NCBI RefSeq assembly: GCF_036181745.1
Contig: NZ_CP108080.1
Location: 1-64,000, forward strand
From: Streptomyces sp. NBC_00259
GTDB lineage: Bacteria; Actinomycetota; Actinomycetes; Streptomycetales; Streptomycetaceae
DNA length: 64,000 bases
Direction: 5' to 3'
The position numbers and the translations under genes are program-made. Positions 8,931-18,169 of this stretch are shown one piece after another. Every line of letters starts with the position of its first letter. Position 1 is the stretch's first letter. A model generated the notes under the pieces. It worked only from the letters and a program-made list of their open reading frames with translations. It ran no database searches and had not been told where the DNA came from.

Positions 8931-11852
8931 ATGGGGGACGTGTACGAGGATCCGCTGGCGGAACTCGCGCTACGGCTACGCACCCTCAGGGCGCAGCGGG
9001 GTCTGCAGATGGGTGGGCTGCAGCAGCGGACCGGGCTAGGGCGGACAACGATTAGCCAGGCGCTGAACGGCCAAGTGGTGCCCTCCGAGGCCACGCTGAT
9101 GGCCCTGGCGAAGGCGATGGGCACGGGTGTGGAGCCATTGCTGGCCCTTCGCGAAGCCGCTGCCCGAGTACCGCAGGTGTACCAGGGCTCTCCAAGGAGA
9201 GTCACCCGCAGGCCGGTGGGGCCCAAAGTGCAGCCCTCGTTCGAGGAGCGGTACCTCAGCTACGTGACGGAACGGCATTCCCAGCTGACCGTCGTAGGGC
9301 TGGACCTGAGCCGGCCGGAACGTGCGCGCTGGCCGCTGGACGCGGCGTACTTGAGCTTGGAACTGGCGGAGCGGGCGGAAGATTGGCCTGCAGGCAGTGA
9401 GGAATCGAACCGGCCATCCGTCGTGGTGAAGCGTGCCGAACACGCGTTGGCCGACTGCCGACGCGTGCTTCTGCGAGGGCTCGCCGGCAGCGGAAAGACA
9501 ACGCTGCTGCAGTGGCTGGCTGTCGCTACGGCGCGCGATGAGCTGCCGGCAGAACTGGCGGACTGGAGGGGGCAGATTCCGTTCACCCTGCCGCTGCGGA
9601 CGCTGGTGAGGCGTGGGCCCCTTCCAGAGCCGCAGGATTTCCTCTCTGCGGTCGGCACCCCCCTGGCCGCCTCACAACCTGAAGGCTGGGCCGATGCCGT
9701 ACTCGCCAGGGGGGAAGCACTCGTCCTGGTCGACGGAATCGACGAGGTTCCTCAAGAGCACCGAGGCGCCACCCGGGACTGGCTCGAGCGGCTCTTGGCG
9801 GCCTACGGGGACGCACGCTTCGTGGTCACCACGCGTCCGTCCGCTGTACCCGAAGGCTGGCTGGCTTCGTCGCGCTTCACCGAACTGTCAGTACAACCTA
9901 TGAGTGCCGCTGACATTGGACTCTTCGTCGGCCGGTGGCATACCGCCGCCCGGCACAGTGCAGCAATCGACGCCGAACGGTCACAGCTGCATGATCTCGA
10001 AGCAGCGCTCCAGGTGACAGTGCGTGCTCAGCGTGACCTGGCGCAGTTGTCCAGCACACCCCTGATGTGCGCGTTGATCTGCGCGCTGCACCGGGACCGC
10101 CGCGGTCACCTGCCCCACAGCCGCATGGAGTTGTATGAGGCAGCACTGTCGATGCTTCTAGTGCGCCGTGACCTTGAACGCAGTATCGATGTCCCGGAAG
10201 GCATTCAGCTCACCGAACACCAGAGCGTCCAGTTGCTGCAGCGCCTGGCCTACTGGCTAATCCGCAACCGCCAGACCGAGATGGAACGGACTACCGCGAC
10301 AGCCCTGGTCGACGACGCTCTGCCAGCTATGCCGACTGTGGCCGAGCAGGGCACAGCCGACCAGGTCCTGACGCATCTGGTCGGCCGCAGCGGGCTGCTG
10401 CGCAAGCCCACCATGGACACCATCGACTTCGTCCACCGCACCTTCCAGGACTATCTCGGGGCAAAAGCCGCCATCGAGGCCCACGACTTTCCGCTGCTGG
10501 TCAACAATGCCCATGACGACCAGTGGGAGGACGTCATACGCATGGCCGTCGCCCACGCCAGGCCTGTTGAAAGCGCAGATCTGCTACGCCGCCTCATTGA
10601 ACGCGGTGATGCTGAGAACGAGCACCGGCCCAGGCTGCACCTCCTGGCGGCCGCCAGCATGCACTACGCCACCGAAGTCGCCCCTGACACGCGCCATAAG
10701 GTCACGGCGCGCGCCGCAGCCCTGATGCCGCCCCGCACTATCCAGGAAGCAAACACCCTGTCCGCGCTGGGTCCCGGCATTCTGGACCTACTGCCACCCA
10801 CCGCCGACGGACTGCCCGAAGACGAGATCATTGCCGTGTTCCGCACTGCCGCAGCCATGGGCGGCGACCAAGCTTATGCGTACCTGCAACATTTCGTCCC
10901 GACTGTCGCCCCCTCGGTGCCGCGCCACGAACTGATGCTGGGCTGGACCAACTTTGAGGCAGCCGATTACGCCCGCGACATCCTCCGCCTTGTCCGGGAT
11001 CGCCTGCATCTCACCGTCGGGACTCGTGCGCAGTTTGACGCTCTCCCGCTGCTGACACCGATCGAACTCATCTCGTTCGAGCTGGCACTCACCCCGTCAG
11101 AGATCCTCGAGCATCTTTCCCCGGAACACACCACATCCCTATCCCTCCGGCGCATGGAGGAGCCCTCGCTGCACAGTCTGTCGTTCGTTCGGTCTCTGGC
11201 CGCGCTGCGCTCGTTGGCTCTTGGCCCCTCAACACCCGTCGACGGCCTACACCATCTCGCCGGACTGCCCCTGCAGGAGCTGAACCTGCTGGACCTGCCT
11301 GAGAGTTTCTCCTTCCAGGCGCTCAACAATCTCCCACAGCTGCGTGAACTGCTGCTCTATACCGTCCTGCCGTGGAGAACGCTGCATACCCTGCCCGCCT
11401 CGCCAACTCTCACAAGGCTTTGGCTCGGCGGCCAGATAGAGGCCTCCATCACCGGCATCACCCAGTGGGCCATGCTCGAAGACGTTGTCGTCAACCATGT
11501 CATGGACGCAGTGGAATGGGCCGAGCTCGCGGAGCTGCCTCAGCTGACCAGCCTTCAGGTCACCGACGCCGACTTCGCAAACGCCCCCCTCATGGCCACC
11601 GTCAATCGTCTCGGGCTCTCTGTGTCTCGGTCCGACATCCCCCTCGACCTGATCCCGGACCGGTTTCCGAATCTTGAGCAGCTAAGGATCAACGCTCTCG
11701 CAGACGTTGCCTACGATCTAGCCCTTCTCCAGTCCCTTATGAACGTGGAGATCCGCCTCTACAACGCCGATCGCATCTCGCTCACCGGTCTGGAGGGGTT
11801 CGCTCCGGAACGATTCACGCTCTTCCCCCGTCCACGGCCCAACCAGACGTGA
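8931..11852 (+). CDS. XRE-HTH / NACHT NTPase / leucine-rich repeat (STAND) protein
   Basis: 973 aa from ATG 8931. Residues 10-70 form an XRE-type helix-turn-helix (LRTLRAQRGLQMGGLQQRTG). The NACHT ATPase has Walker A GLAGSGKT (183-190), Walker B LVLVDGIDEV (264-273) and a sensor stretch FVVTTRPSA. Helical NACHT-associated sequence follows to about 640. From about 740 to the end there are irregular leucine-rich repeats (SLRSLALG, LQELNLLDL, LPQLRELLLY). Bacterial NACHT/NLR-like STAND proteins are an established class of antiphage defence sensors. The fused HTH also allows a transcriptional role. It is intact and next to mobile recombinases. The defence assignment rests on architecture only. 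Confidence 0.85.
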   Translation: MGDVYEDPLAELALRLRTLRAQRGLQMGGLQQRTGLGRTTISQALNGQVVPSEATLMALAKAMGTGVEPLLALREAAARVPQVYQGSPRRVTRRPVGPKVQPSFEERYLSYVTERHSQLTVVGLDLSRPERARWPLDAAYLSLELAERAEDWPAGSEESNRPSVVVKRAEHALADCRRVLLRGLAGSGKTTLLQWLAVATARDELPAELADWRGQIPFTLPLRTLVRRGPLPEPQDFLSAVGTPLAASQPEGWADAVLARGEALVLVDGIDEVPQEHRGATRDWLERLLAAYGDARFVVTTRPSAVPEGWLASSRFTELSVQPMSAADIGLFVGRWHTAARHSAAIDAERSQLHDLEAALQVTVRAQRDLAQLSSTPLMCALICALHRDRRGHLPHSRMELYEAALSMLLVRRDLERSIDVPEGIQLTEHQSVQLLQRLAYWLIRNRQTEMERTTATALVDDALPAMPTVAEQGTADQVLTHLVGRSGLLRKPTMDTIDFVHRTFQDYLGAKAAIEAHDFPLLVNNAHDDQWEDVIRMAVAHARPVESADLLRRLIERGDAENEHRPRLHLLAAASMHYATEVAPDTRHKVTARAAALMPPRTIQEANTLSALGPGILDLLPPTADGLPEDEIIAVFRTAAAMGGDQAYAYLQHFVPTVAPSVPRHELMLGWTNFEAADYARDILRLVRDRLHLTVGTRAQFDALPLLTPIELISFELALTPSEILEHLSPEHTTSLSLRRMEEPSLHSLSFVRSLAALRSLALGPSTPVDGLHHLAGLPLQELNLLDLPESFSFQALNNLPQLRELLLYTVLPWRTLHTLPASPTLTRLWLGGQIEASITGITQWAMLEDVVVNHVMDAVEWAELAELPQLTSLQVTDADFANAPLMATVNRLGLSVSRSDIPLDLIPDRFPNLEQLRINALADVAYDLALLQSLMNVEIRLYNADRISLTGLEGFAPERFTLFPRPRPNQT

Positions 11853-11861
11853 CCGTCAGCC

Positions 11862-11966
11862 GCCGCCGAACGCCACTACGCCACCGCGCAGCGGGCAGCC
11901 GCCAGTGCCGACGATCCCGTGGTCGGAGCGAACGCCCTGGCGTTCCGGACCCCTTCCACAACTTGA
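11862..11966 (+). pseudogene. remnant of TPR-type XRE regulator
   Basis: Right after the NACHT stop, the frame starting at 11862 reads AAERHYATAQRAAASADDPV and continues VGANALAF before a stop. This resembles one repeat from the TPR-like C-terminal half of Streptomyces XRE regulators. Nothing before or after it continues the gene. The remainder to about 12150 holds no recognisable gene. Confidence 0.4.
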
Positions 11967-12149
11967 GAAAGGGGGGCGGCGAAGAGGAGTAGGCGAGGCT
12001 ACTAGCGTCCTCCCCCGCTCACCGAGCTGCTGCCGAAGCTGCGCCCGTACCGGGAGGCCCCGGTCGGGTGGCCGGTGCACTGCGCGAGGGAGGACCGAGG
12101 AGTCCTAGCGTGGCCCTTCCCGGCAGTCAGCGCTGGGGCGTTCGCGCCC

Positions 12150-12542
12150 CTACGCGCTGAAGTGTCCGCCGGCCGCTGGGGTGGACTGGGCTGCGGTGGC
12201 CGAGGGTGAGGACTCGGCGGCGGGCTCCGGCTCCGGCTCATCGACCACCGGCGCGACGTCGACGGCCGTGAGTACAGCCTCCGCCTCGGCGACTACGGCC
12301 TCCTCCGTCGCGGGCGCGGCCTCGGAGGTCACGACCGTGGCCTGGGAAGCGGCGACGGCGCGGCGGTCGCGGTAGTCCTTCAAGACCTTCCACCCAGCCA
12401 CCGGCACGCCGACGGCAAGGGCACCGAGAATGAAGGCTCGCCGCTGGCCTAGCCGCCGCCCGAGCTGGACGTAGGCCGCCCGTAGGGCATCAGGGCCTCC
12501 TAGCTTGCGTGCCTCCGCGCTGAGTTCCGAGTAGTCCCACAC
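12150..12542 (-). CDS. hypothetical single-pass membrane protein
   Basis: 130 aa from GTG 12542, which has GAGGGGGA five bases upstream; GTG 12557 is an alternative. Residues about 1-30 are soluble (ELSAEARKLGGPDALRAAYV), and one hydrophobic segment (about 36-51, AFILGALAVGVPVAG) is followed by a basic patch (KDYRDRRA). The tail is a long Glu/Pro/Ala-rich low-complexity region. I do not recognise a family; it could be a membrane-anchored adaptor. It is followed 76 bp upstream by another leftward unknown gene. Confidence 0.55.
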   Translation of the reverse strand: MWDYSELSAEARKLGGPDALRAAYVQLGRRLGQRRAFILGALAVGVPVAGWKVLKDYRDRRAVAASQATVVTSEAAPATEEAVVAEAEAVLTAVDVAPVVDEPEPEPAAESSPSATAAQSTPAAGGHFSA

Positions 12543-12617
12543 CGCGCTCCCCCTCACCTTTCGCTGCTGTCCAGTAACGGCCTGATCATCCCAGGGCCAA
12601 GCTGACTCGGGGGCGGA

Positions 12618-13118
12618 TCAGGACAACCGGCCTACCGGACCCTGGATCTGAGGGCGGGGCGTTGTCGAAGCTGCGACCGCACTCTCACCGGCGGCCCCCG
12701 CTCCCTGGCACACGCGGGCGTAGCGCAGCGCGGCGAGGGTGTAAGGCAGGTGGTGTTCGGCGGCGTCGCGTAGCCCCACCGCCTGGTCGTCGTCGACCGG
12801 GGCCGCCGGCGACGTCGCCGCTGGGTCGGCGGCCGGAGCCGGGGCCGGGTCGGGCGCCGCCGTGGTCGGCGTGGTGCTCCAGGCGTCGGCAAGCGAGTCC
12901 GCGGGCACGGCAGCGGGCTGAGTGTCGGACGTGGGCGGCTTCTGCATCCGCACCGGGCTGGCCTGCGCGGGAAGGGCTGCGGGGTTCGGGCCGTCGGCGG
13001 CCTTCTTGCCGCTGGTGGCCCACTCGCGGGCTTCGGTCTCGGTGAAGAACAGCACGTGGGTCTCGCCGGCCGAAGGCCGCACCTGGCGCGGCTGGCACCA
13101 CCACGTCACCCTCGTCAC
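12618..13118 (-). CDS. hypothetical protein, low-complexity
   Basis: 166 aa from GTG 13118. The N-terminus (ETHVLFFTETEAREWATSGK) looks like a real folded segment, followed by about 70 Ala/Pro/Thr-rich residues and a short helical C-terminal part (AAEHHLPYTLAALRYARVCQ). An overlapping frame of similar length exists, so the call depends on composition. No family is recognised. Confidence 0.4.
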   Translation of the reverse strand: MTRVTWWCQPRQVRPSAGETHVLFFTETEAREWATSGKKAADGPNPAALPAQASPVRMQKPPTSDTQPAAVPADSLADAWSTTPTTAAPDPAPAPAADPAATSPAAPVDDDQAVGLRDAAEHHLPYTLAALRYARVCQGAGAAGESAVAASTTPRPQIQGPVGRLS

Positions 13119-13294
13119 CGCCGTTCAGGCATTCCTCACCCTCAGGCGGCTCGACCCAAAAGTCCGCACACCGGCCTGACCCTCTACCAGGTCCTCGACG
13201 TTCTCCAGGACCTGCTGAGGTGCTGGACCGGTACCTGCACCACCTGCGGACGCCCCCTGCCCCGCCCCCGGAGCAGCCACAGACAGCCCACAAC

Positions 13295-13528
13295 CTAACG
13301 AAGCACTACTAGGCTCCACGGCCCCTTGGACGGGACGTCCTTCACCTGCTCGCACCAGGTGCCGTCGGTCTCCTCGATCAGGAACTCAATCCCGGCGCCC
13401 GTCCGGCCCGGAGGCTCCAGACGGATCCTCGACGCCCGCCCCCGCAGGAGATCTGCCACCCGCAGCGCGGTCCACCAGTCCTCGTACCGGTTTCCCGCCT
13501 TATCCGCAGCCCCACCCGACAGCCCCAT
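13295..13528 (-). pseudogene. N-terminal fragment of a dsDNA-nuclease-like protein
   Basis: 77 aa from ATG 13528. The sequence GNRYEDWWTALRVADLL, then GIEFLIEE and EQVKD, matches the opening of restriction-endonuclease-like domains in large actinobacterial defence NTPases (Cap4/DUF4297-like, with the D/E and QxK residues in order). The frame stops after VPSKGPWSLVVLR and no downstream continuation exists, so the gene has been cut at about 13.3 kb. The family call is from motif spacing and is moderate. Confidence 0.45.
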
Positions 13529-13706
13529 CCAACATCACTTCCCCAGGACACGACAGCAGGCTTCTCATCGCCAGCAAACCCCAGCAACCCGCGACGTTAT
13601 CGCCGCCGACAGACACCCGCACGCGCCAGACCGCAGGTGTCAAAAGCATGACTTAACAGCAGGTCACCCCCACAACAAACATCCCTGCCACCCACACAAC
13701 GTCTAG

Positions 13707-15047
13707 ATAATCGATACCGCGGCGTGTGATGCGGTGGTGTTCGTGGATGCGCGGGGCTCGACGCCCGATGTGGTGCAGGCGGTGGGCCGGGCGCTGCGGA
13801 TGCAGCCCGGGGAAGGCAAGGTCGCCTCGCTGGTGGTGCCGGTGTTCCTGGAGCCGGGTGAGGAGCCAGACGAGATGCTGGCCTCGCGGTCGTACACGCA
13901 TCTGGTGAAGGTGCTGACCGCGCTGCGGGCGCACGACGCCGAGGCCGTCGAGCAGCTCGCCGTCCCCCAGTCCCCCAGTCGGCAGGCTGCCTCAGCTGCG
14001 GGCGGGACGGCGGGTGGGGTGGTCAGCGGGGCGGCGCAGGGGCTCCTGCGGTTCTCCACGGCCCGGGATCCGGTGCAGTTGGCGGCGTTCATCAGGGCGC
14101 GCGTGCTGCGGCCCGAGGGCGAGTACTGGCGGCGGGGCCTGCGGGCCGCGATCGCTTACGCCGGCGATCACGGGCACCTGCGGGTCCCCTACGGGTATAC
14201 CGCTCCCGATGATTTCGCGCTGGGGGTGTGGATCGCCAAGCAGCGCGTCGCCTACCGCCAGGGCACCCTGGCCGAGGAACGGGTGAAGGAGCTGGATGCG
14301 GCCGGGATGGTGTGGTCCCATCTCGAGGTGGCCTTCTCCGAGGGTCTGGCCGCCGCGCGCGGCTGGGCAGGGGAACACGGGCACCTCCTCGCCCCCACCG
14401 AGGCAACCTGGCAGGGCTATCCCGTGGGGATCTGGCTGCGTGACCAGCGCGCCGCCGCGCGACGAGAACGAGCGGCGCAGAACAGGCCTGACGGGGGCCG
14501 GACATCGGGGAAGCCCAACAGTGCTCGGCGGTGGCGGGAACTGGAGAAGATCGATCCCGCGTGGTGCCCGGCCTGGGACATCGCCTGGCAGCGGTGCTTC
14601 CACCTCGCTCGCGCCCATGTCAACGGCGGCCGGGAACTATCCACTGTGCCTGGGGAGATCGTCGTCCAGGGCGAGGACCTCGGGCGGTGGGCCAGCGTCC
14701 AGCGCACCGCGGCCGTATGGGACGGCTTGCTGCCCGCCCAGCAGTGGCTGCTCACGCAGGTGCTGCACCTGACGCCGGACCAGGAGCAGCCTGAGGCCGG
14801 ACCTGCGCCAGGCCGGCAGAGCGCCGTGGGCAGGACGCGGGCGCAGATGTGGGCCGACAACCTTGCCGCTGCCCGCCAATATCATCAGCGGGAAGGAAAC
14901 TTGAACGTCTCTCGCCAGCACGTGGAAAGCGTGGGCGGCGAGGACCGTGCGCTAGGCGTGTTCATCGCCAACTGCCGGGCCCGCAAGCAACGCCTGGCCC
15001 CTGAGCGGGTGCAGGAGCTCAGTGCCGTCGGGATGAAGTGGGCTTGA
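13707..15047 (+). pseudogene. truncated HA-repeat helicase (motor domain missing)
   Basis: The frame opens after a stop at 13704 with IIDTAACDAVVFVDARGS followed by DVVQAVGRALRM, which is helicase motifs V-VI. It continues without interruption through several HA repeats to GMKWA. The N-terminal Walker A/DEGH motor, which would need about 1.3 kb, is absent; upstream DNA is unrelated. About 440 residues remain of an expected roughly 880. It is paralogous to the intact helicase at 1481-4138. The first possible start is GTG 13734. A separately expressed HA-repeat DNA-binding protein cannot be excluded, but a deletion remnant is simplest. Confidence 0.75.
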
Positions 15048-15361
15048 GGAATCGCGTGCGGAGGCCCCCGAGGTGCGCGGCTGCGGGCCCGCACCTCCAC
15101 CCGCTTGGACGGTGTCGGTGTACGAGCTCACGTACAGGCTCAAGTACAGAGGTTGGTGTGCTCCAACTGGCTTCTATGCCGGGGGTGGCGGAGCCGTCCG
15201 ATAGGGAAATGCGAGGACAAGGTCCGAGTGGTCAAGAGCGCCTGCGGCGGCGCTTTTGCGGTGACGACGTCGGCGAAGACTCTGACTTCGGCTCGTCAAG
15301 GTGAACGCCCTCGAAGCCTCGGCCGGGTTTGGTCGGTGGGTGGTATCTCGTGGTGTGGGAG

Positions 15362-15514
15362 ATGTGCGGATGGGGGCTGACCGCCGCGGGGCGCCAGCAC
15401 CGTGAGCTGGTGCGAATGCAAGCGACTGAGCTGTTCGAGCAGGGCAAGCCGTTGGAGGTGGGCCGGCGCCTGCGGGTGAGCGCGAAGTCGGCTTACGACC
15501 CAGTCCGCGATTGA
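15362..15514 (+). pseudogene. IS630-type transposase HTH fragment
   Basis: The frame reads GLTAAGRQHRELVRMQATEL and then GRRLRVSAKSAY, the N-terminal helix-turn-helix of Streptomyces IS630-family transposases, before breaking into unrelated sequence (DPVRD, stop). No catalytic part follows. The 300 bp between the helicase remnant and this fragment hold nothing recognisable. Confidence 0.5.
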
Positions 15515-15554
15515 GGTCGAGGCGTGCTGGCCTGGCGGTTCGGCTGGTGGTTGA

Positions 15555-16518
15555 TCAGTAGGCCGTCTGTCGGGCGAGAACCAGTTCGGTGCTCGGCTTG
15601 CGGCGGGTTGGCCGACGGGCGGAGCGGTCCGAGACCAGTGCGGCGATCGCGCGATGAGTCTCGACATAGTCCTCACGTCGGCCGGTGTAACGCTGGAGGG
15701 CCGCCACTGCCGCAGTTCGGCATGGGTGTGCTCGGCGCAGATCCGATCCGAGGACTGCCGTCGGCGCATCTCCCGCCATGCGTACTGATCGCCGAGCGGT
15801 GCGTCGTCCTTCGGCTTTCGCGGCGGGGCGCTGGCCTGGTCAGGGAATTCGTTGGCAAGACCCCGGTAGCCCTCGTCGACTTCGGCTCCCACTTCCGGGC
15901 GGAGCTGGAACTGCTCGGCGATGCCCTCGGTGCGCAGCGCGGTCTGGTCGTGCATGCGGCCAGGCCGGTCCGCCCCGGACCACAGCAGGCGGCCCTGGCC
16001 GTCGCTGACGGTAGTGGTCTTGATGGTGTTCTGCTACTTCTTGCCCGAGACGAAGGCCCGTCGTCCGGGATGGTTGGCCTTGGGCCGGCGGACTTGGGCA
16101 TCGGCTCCGTCGATCCTCAGCCGGATTCCCTCGGCTTTGGCGTAGGAGAACACGTCCGCCAAGGTGCGCAGCCGCACCCCGGGGCGGTCGGGGACAGCGA
16201 AGCCGCGCGCCGCCAGGAGCGGGCGGATCTCGCCGATGGCGCGGGAGACCGTTGGGCGGGTCGTGCCGTACAGCTCGGCAAGCGCGGCGTGCGGGAGCCC
16301 CGTGCGCAGGTGGACCAGGGTGACCAGCACCCGGTCGGCGAAGGCCAGGTCGTGCTTTGGGCCAGCACCGGCCCCCGCCGCCGCGCAGCACCTCGCCGCT
16401 CACGCAGTGCCGACTCGCACCGCGCCAGCCATGGGTCTGCCAACTCCTCGATCAAATCGCCGAGATGTGCACGGGAGACACCGCAGAGGCAGGATGGGAC
16501 AAGGCCGTGCGGGCCCAC
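15555..16518 (-). pseudogene. IS5-like (DDE_Tnp_4) transposase, multiply disrupted
   Basis: Leftward pieces assemble into one transposase: GVSRAHLGDLIEELADPWLA at the start, a frame change near 16370, VLVTLVHLRTGLPHAALAEL and the HTH, then RRPKANHPGRRAFVSGKK, an in-frame TAG (16034-16036), continuing QNTIKTTTVSDGQGRLLWSG and MHDQTALRTEGIAEQF. Another frameshift lies near 15.75 kb before RYTGRREDYVETHRAIAAL and the end. At least three lesions mean it is dead. Terminal repeats were not located. Confidence 0.75.
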
Positions 16519-16777
16519 TTCTTGGTCACACTCGAAGAACCCGTGCGGCCGCTGTCACGTCACGGCCGTAGAAGACAACCTCGCGGACCGAGGCGGGCCC
16601 TCACACCGTTGCGGGTCAGGCTTTCGCAGGAGTGCTCGCCATCGCCCCCGGCTCGCGCATCATGAAGGCGTCGTGTGCAGTCTGGTACCCGCGTCCGAGC
16701 CTACGCCGGGACGCTGGTGCACACCTGTGGGGTCAGCCGCTCAGTCGTACGTCTGTACGAAGGCGGCTGACCGGTGC

Positions 16778-17269
16778 TCACGACGTCGATCGGTCCTGGG
16801 CTTCCACGACAAATCCGTGGCGCTCGTAGAGCCGACGGGCAGCACTGCCCTGTAAGACGTTCAAGCCCACGGTCATGCCCTGCGCGTCCGTTCGCTCCAG
16901 TACCGTGCACAACACAGCGGATCCGACCTCTCGGCCCTGACAGTGCGGAGCAAGGTAGAAGTGCTCCAGCCACTGCCTGCCTTCGGCGGGCCGGACCGTG
17001 ACGCAACCTGCCAGTTCACCGTCGATCATGATGATCGACGTGTGCTGCGGGGAGAAGGAGTCCCGCAGCCGCTGCCGTACCCGATGCTCGTCGTAGCGCC
17101 CAAGGCGTTCCAAGTCCGCACGCATGACCGTGGCCAGCAACTCTGCGATCACCTCGATGTCCGCTGCCACCGCAGAACGCAGCACCCAGCCCGCGACGGG
17201 CGCCAACGTGGTCCGCGCAGACACCGCCATGTCCGATCGCGTACCGCTCCTCATCACCCCAGCATCCAT
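16778..17269 (-). CDS. GNAT-family N-acetyltransferase
   Basis: 163 aa from 17269; internal ATGs at 17254 and 17230 are alternatives and none has a strong ribosome-binding site. The acetyl-CoA binding motif A is visible as HFYLAPHCQGREVGSAVL (R/Q-x-x-G-x-G/A pattern), and the C-terminal NVLQGSAARRLYERHGFVVE is typical motif B of GNAT enzymes. The substrate is not predictable. It stands alone between a dead IS and the PfpI/SDR locus. Confidence 0.8.
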   Translation of the reverse strand: MDAGVMRSGTRSDMAVSARTTLAPVAGWVLRSAVAADIEVIAELLATVMRADLERLGRYDEHRVRQRLRDSFSPQHTSIIMIDGELAGCVTVRPAEGRQWLEHFYLAPHCQGREVGSAVLCTVLERTDAQGMTVGLNVLQGSAARRLYERHGFVVEAQDRSTS

Positions 17270-17448
17270 GGCCTACATGCGCCCTCTTCGACGCCTGGCT
17301 CGCTCTTGCCCCTGCCCCGCAGGCTGGCCTTCAAGCCAAGGGTGGTTGGAGGGAAGAGAGGCAGAGGCTGCCGTGCCCGTAACGCTCGCGCGAGACCTGG
17401 AACGGCAGCACATCAATGCGACTGCGGGCCATGATGACCGCGCATTGG

Positions 17449-18141
17449 TTAGGCGAGTGCGGTGATCATGTCTTCGGCCATGCGGGCGCTGGAGGCGGGG
17501 TTCTGGCCGGTGAAGAGGTTGCCGTCCTGCACGTTGTACTGCTGGTAGGCCGGGCCACCGGAGTGGGCCGCGCCCAGTTCCCGCAGTCGGCTGGCGAGCA
17601 GCCAGGGCGCGCCTTCGGCGGTCCCGAACAGCTGCTCCTCCTCGTCGGTGAACGCGGCCATCTCACGACCGGCGAAGATCCACCTGCCGTCCTCGTCCAC
17701 GGCGCTGAGCAGCGCGGCCGGGCCGTGGCAGACGGCTCCGATGAGCTTTCCAGCCTTGTCCGCCTCGATGAGGAGACGGCCGAGGTCGGAGTCTTCGAAG
17801 AGGTCCACGACCGGGCCGTGGCCGCCGGGCAGGACGATCGCGACGTAGTCGTCGATGTCGACCTCGTCGAGCTTGAGCAGCGGACCGAAGTCCCGCAGCG
17901 CCTTCTCGGCGTGCGCCACGTAGTGCGCGCAGTCCTCACCGGCGATCGCCGGGTCGGCGCTGTGCTGGTCGAGCGGCTGCAGCACACCTCCCGGGGAGGC
18001 GAAATCGACCGTGTAGCCGGCCTCGACGAACTTCTCGTGCGGAGCGGCCAGCTCCTCGGCCCAGTAGCCCGTCGGGTAGCGCGAACCATCGGTACGCACC
18101 CAGACATCGGCGGCCGACATGACGATCAGGATCTTGCTCAT
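17449..18141 (-). CDS. DJ-1/PfpI-family protein (Hsp31-like), copy 1
   Basis: 230 aa from ATG 18141, with GGAGGA ribosome-binding site. It is a class I glutamine-amidotransferase-like fold: KILIVMSAADVW opens the Rossmann-like core, VLPGGHGPVVDL is the glycine loop, and AVCHGPAAL is the nucleophile elbow with Cys. Family members act as glyoxalase III/deglycase-type or stress chaperone proteins. The gene is 28 bp downstream of the SDR gene in the same transcription unit, divergent from an MmyB regulator. It is repeated at 54393-55085 with an identical protein sequence. Confidence 0.85.
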   Translation of the reverse strand: MSKILIVMSAADVWVRTDGSRYPTGYWAEELAAPHEKFVEAGYTVDFASPGGVLQPLDQHSADPAIAGEDCAHYVAHAEKALRDFGPLLKLDEVDIDDYVAIVLPGGHGPVVDLFEDSDLGRLLIEADKAGKLIGAVCHGPAALLSAVDEDGRWIFAGREMAAFTDEEEQLFGTAEGAPWLLASRLRELGAAHSGGPAYQQYNVQDGNLFTGQNPASSARMAEDMITALA

Positions 18142-18169
18142 GAGCAGTTCCTCCGTGTTGTGTGGGTGG

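Noticed and set aside
12181..12375. Ser/Ala/Thr-rich rightward frame and GCC/GAG-rich repeats
   Set aside because: Antisense of the low-complexity tail of the 130-aa membrane protein; not a tandem repeat or CRISPR array.
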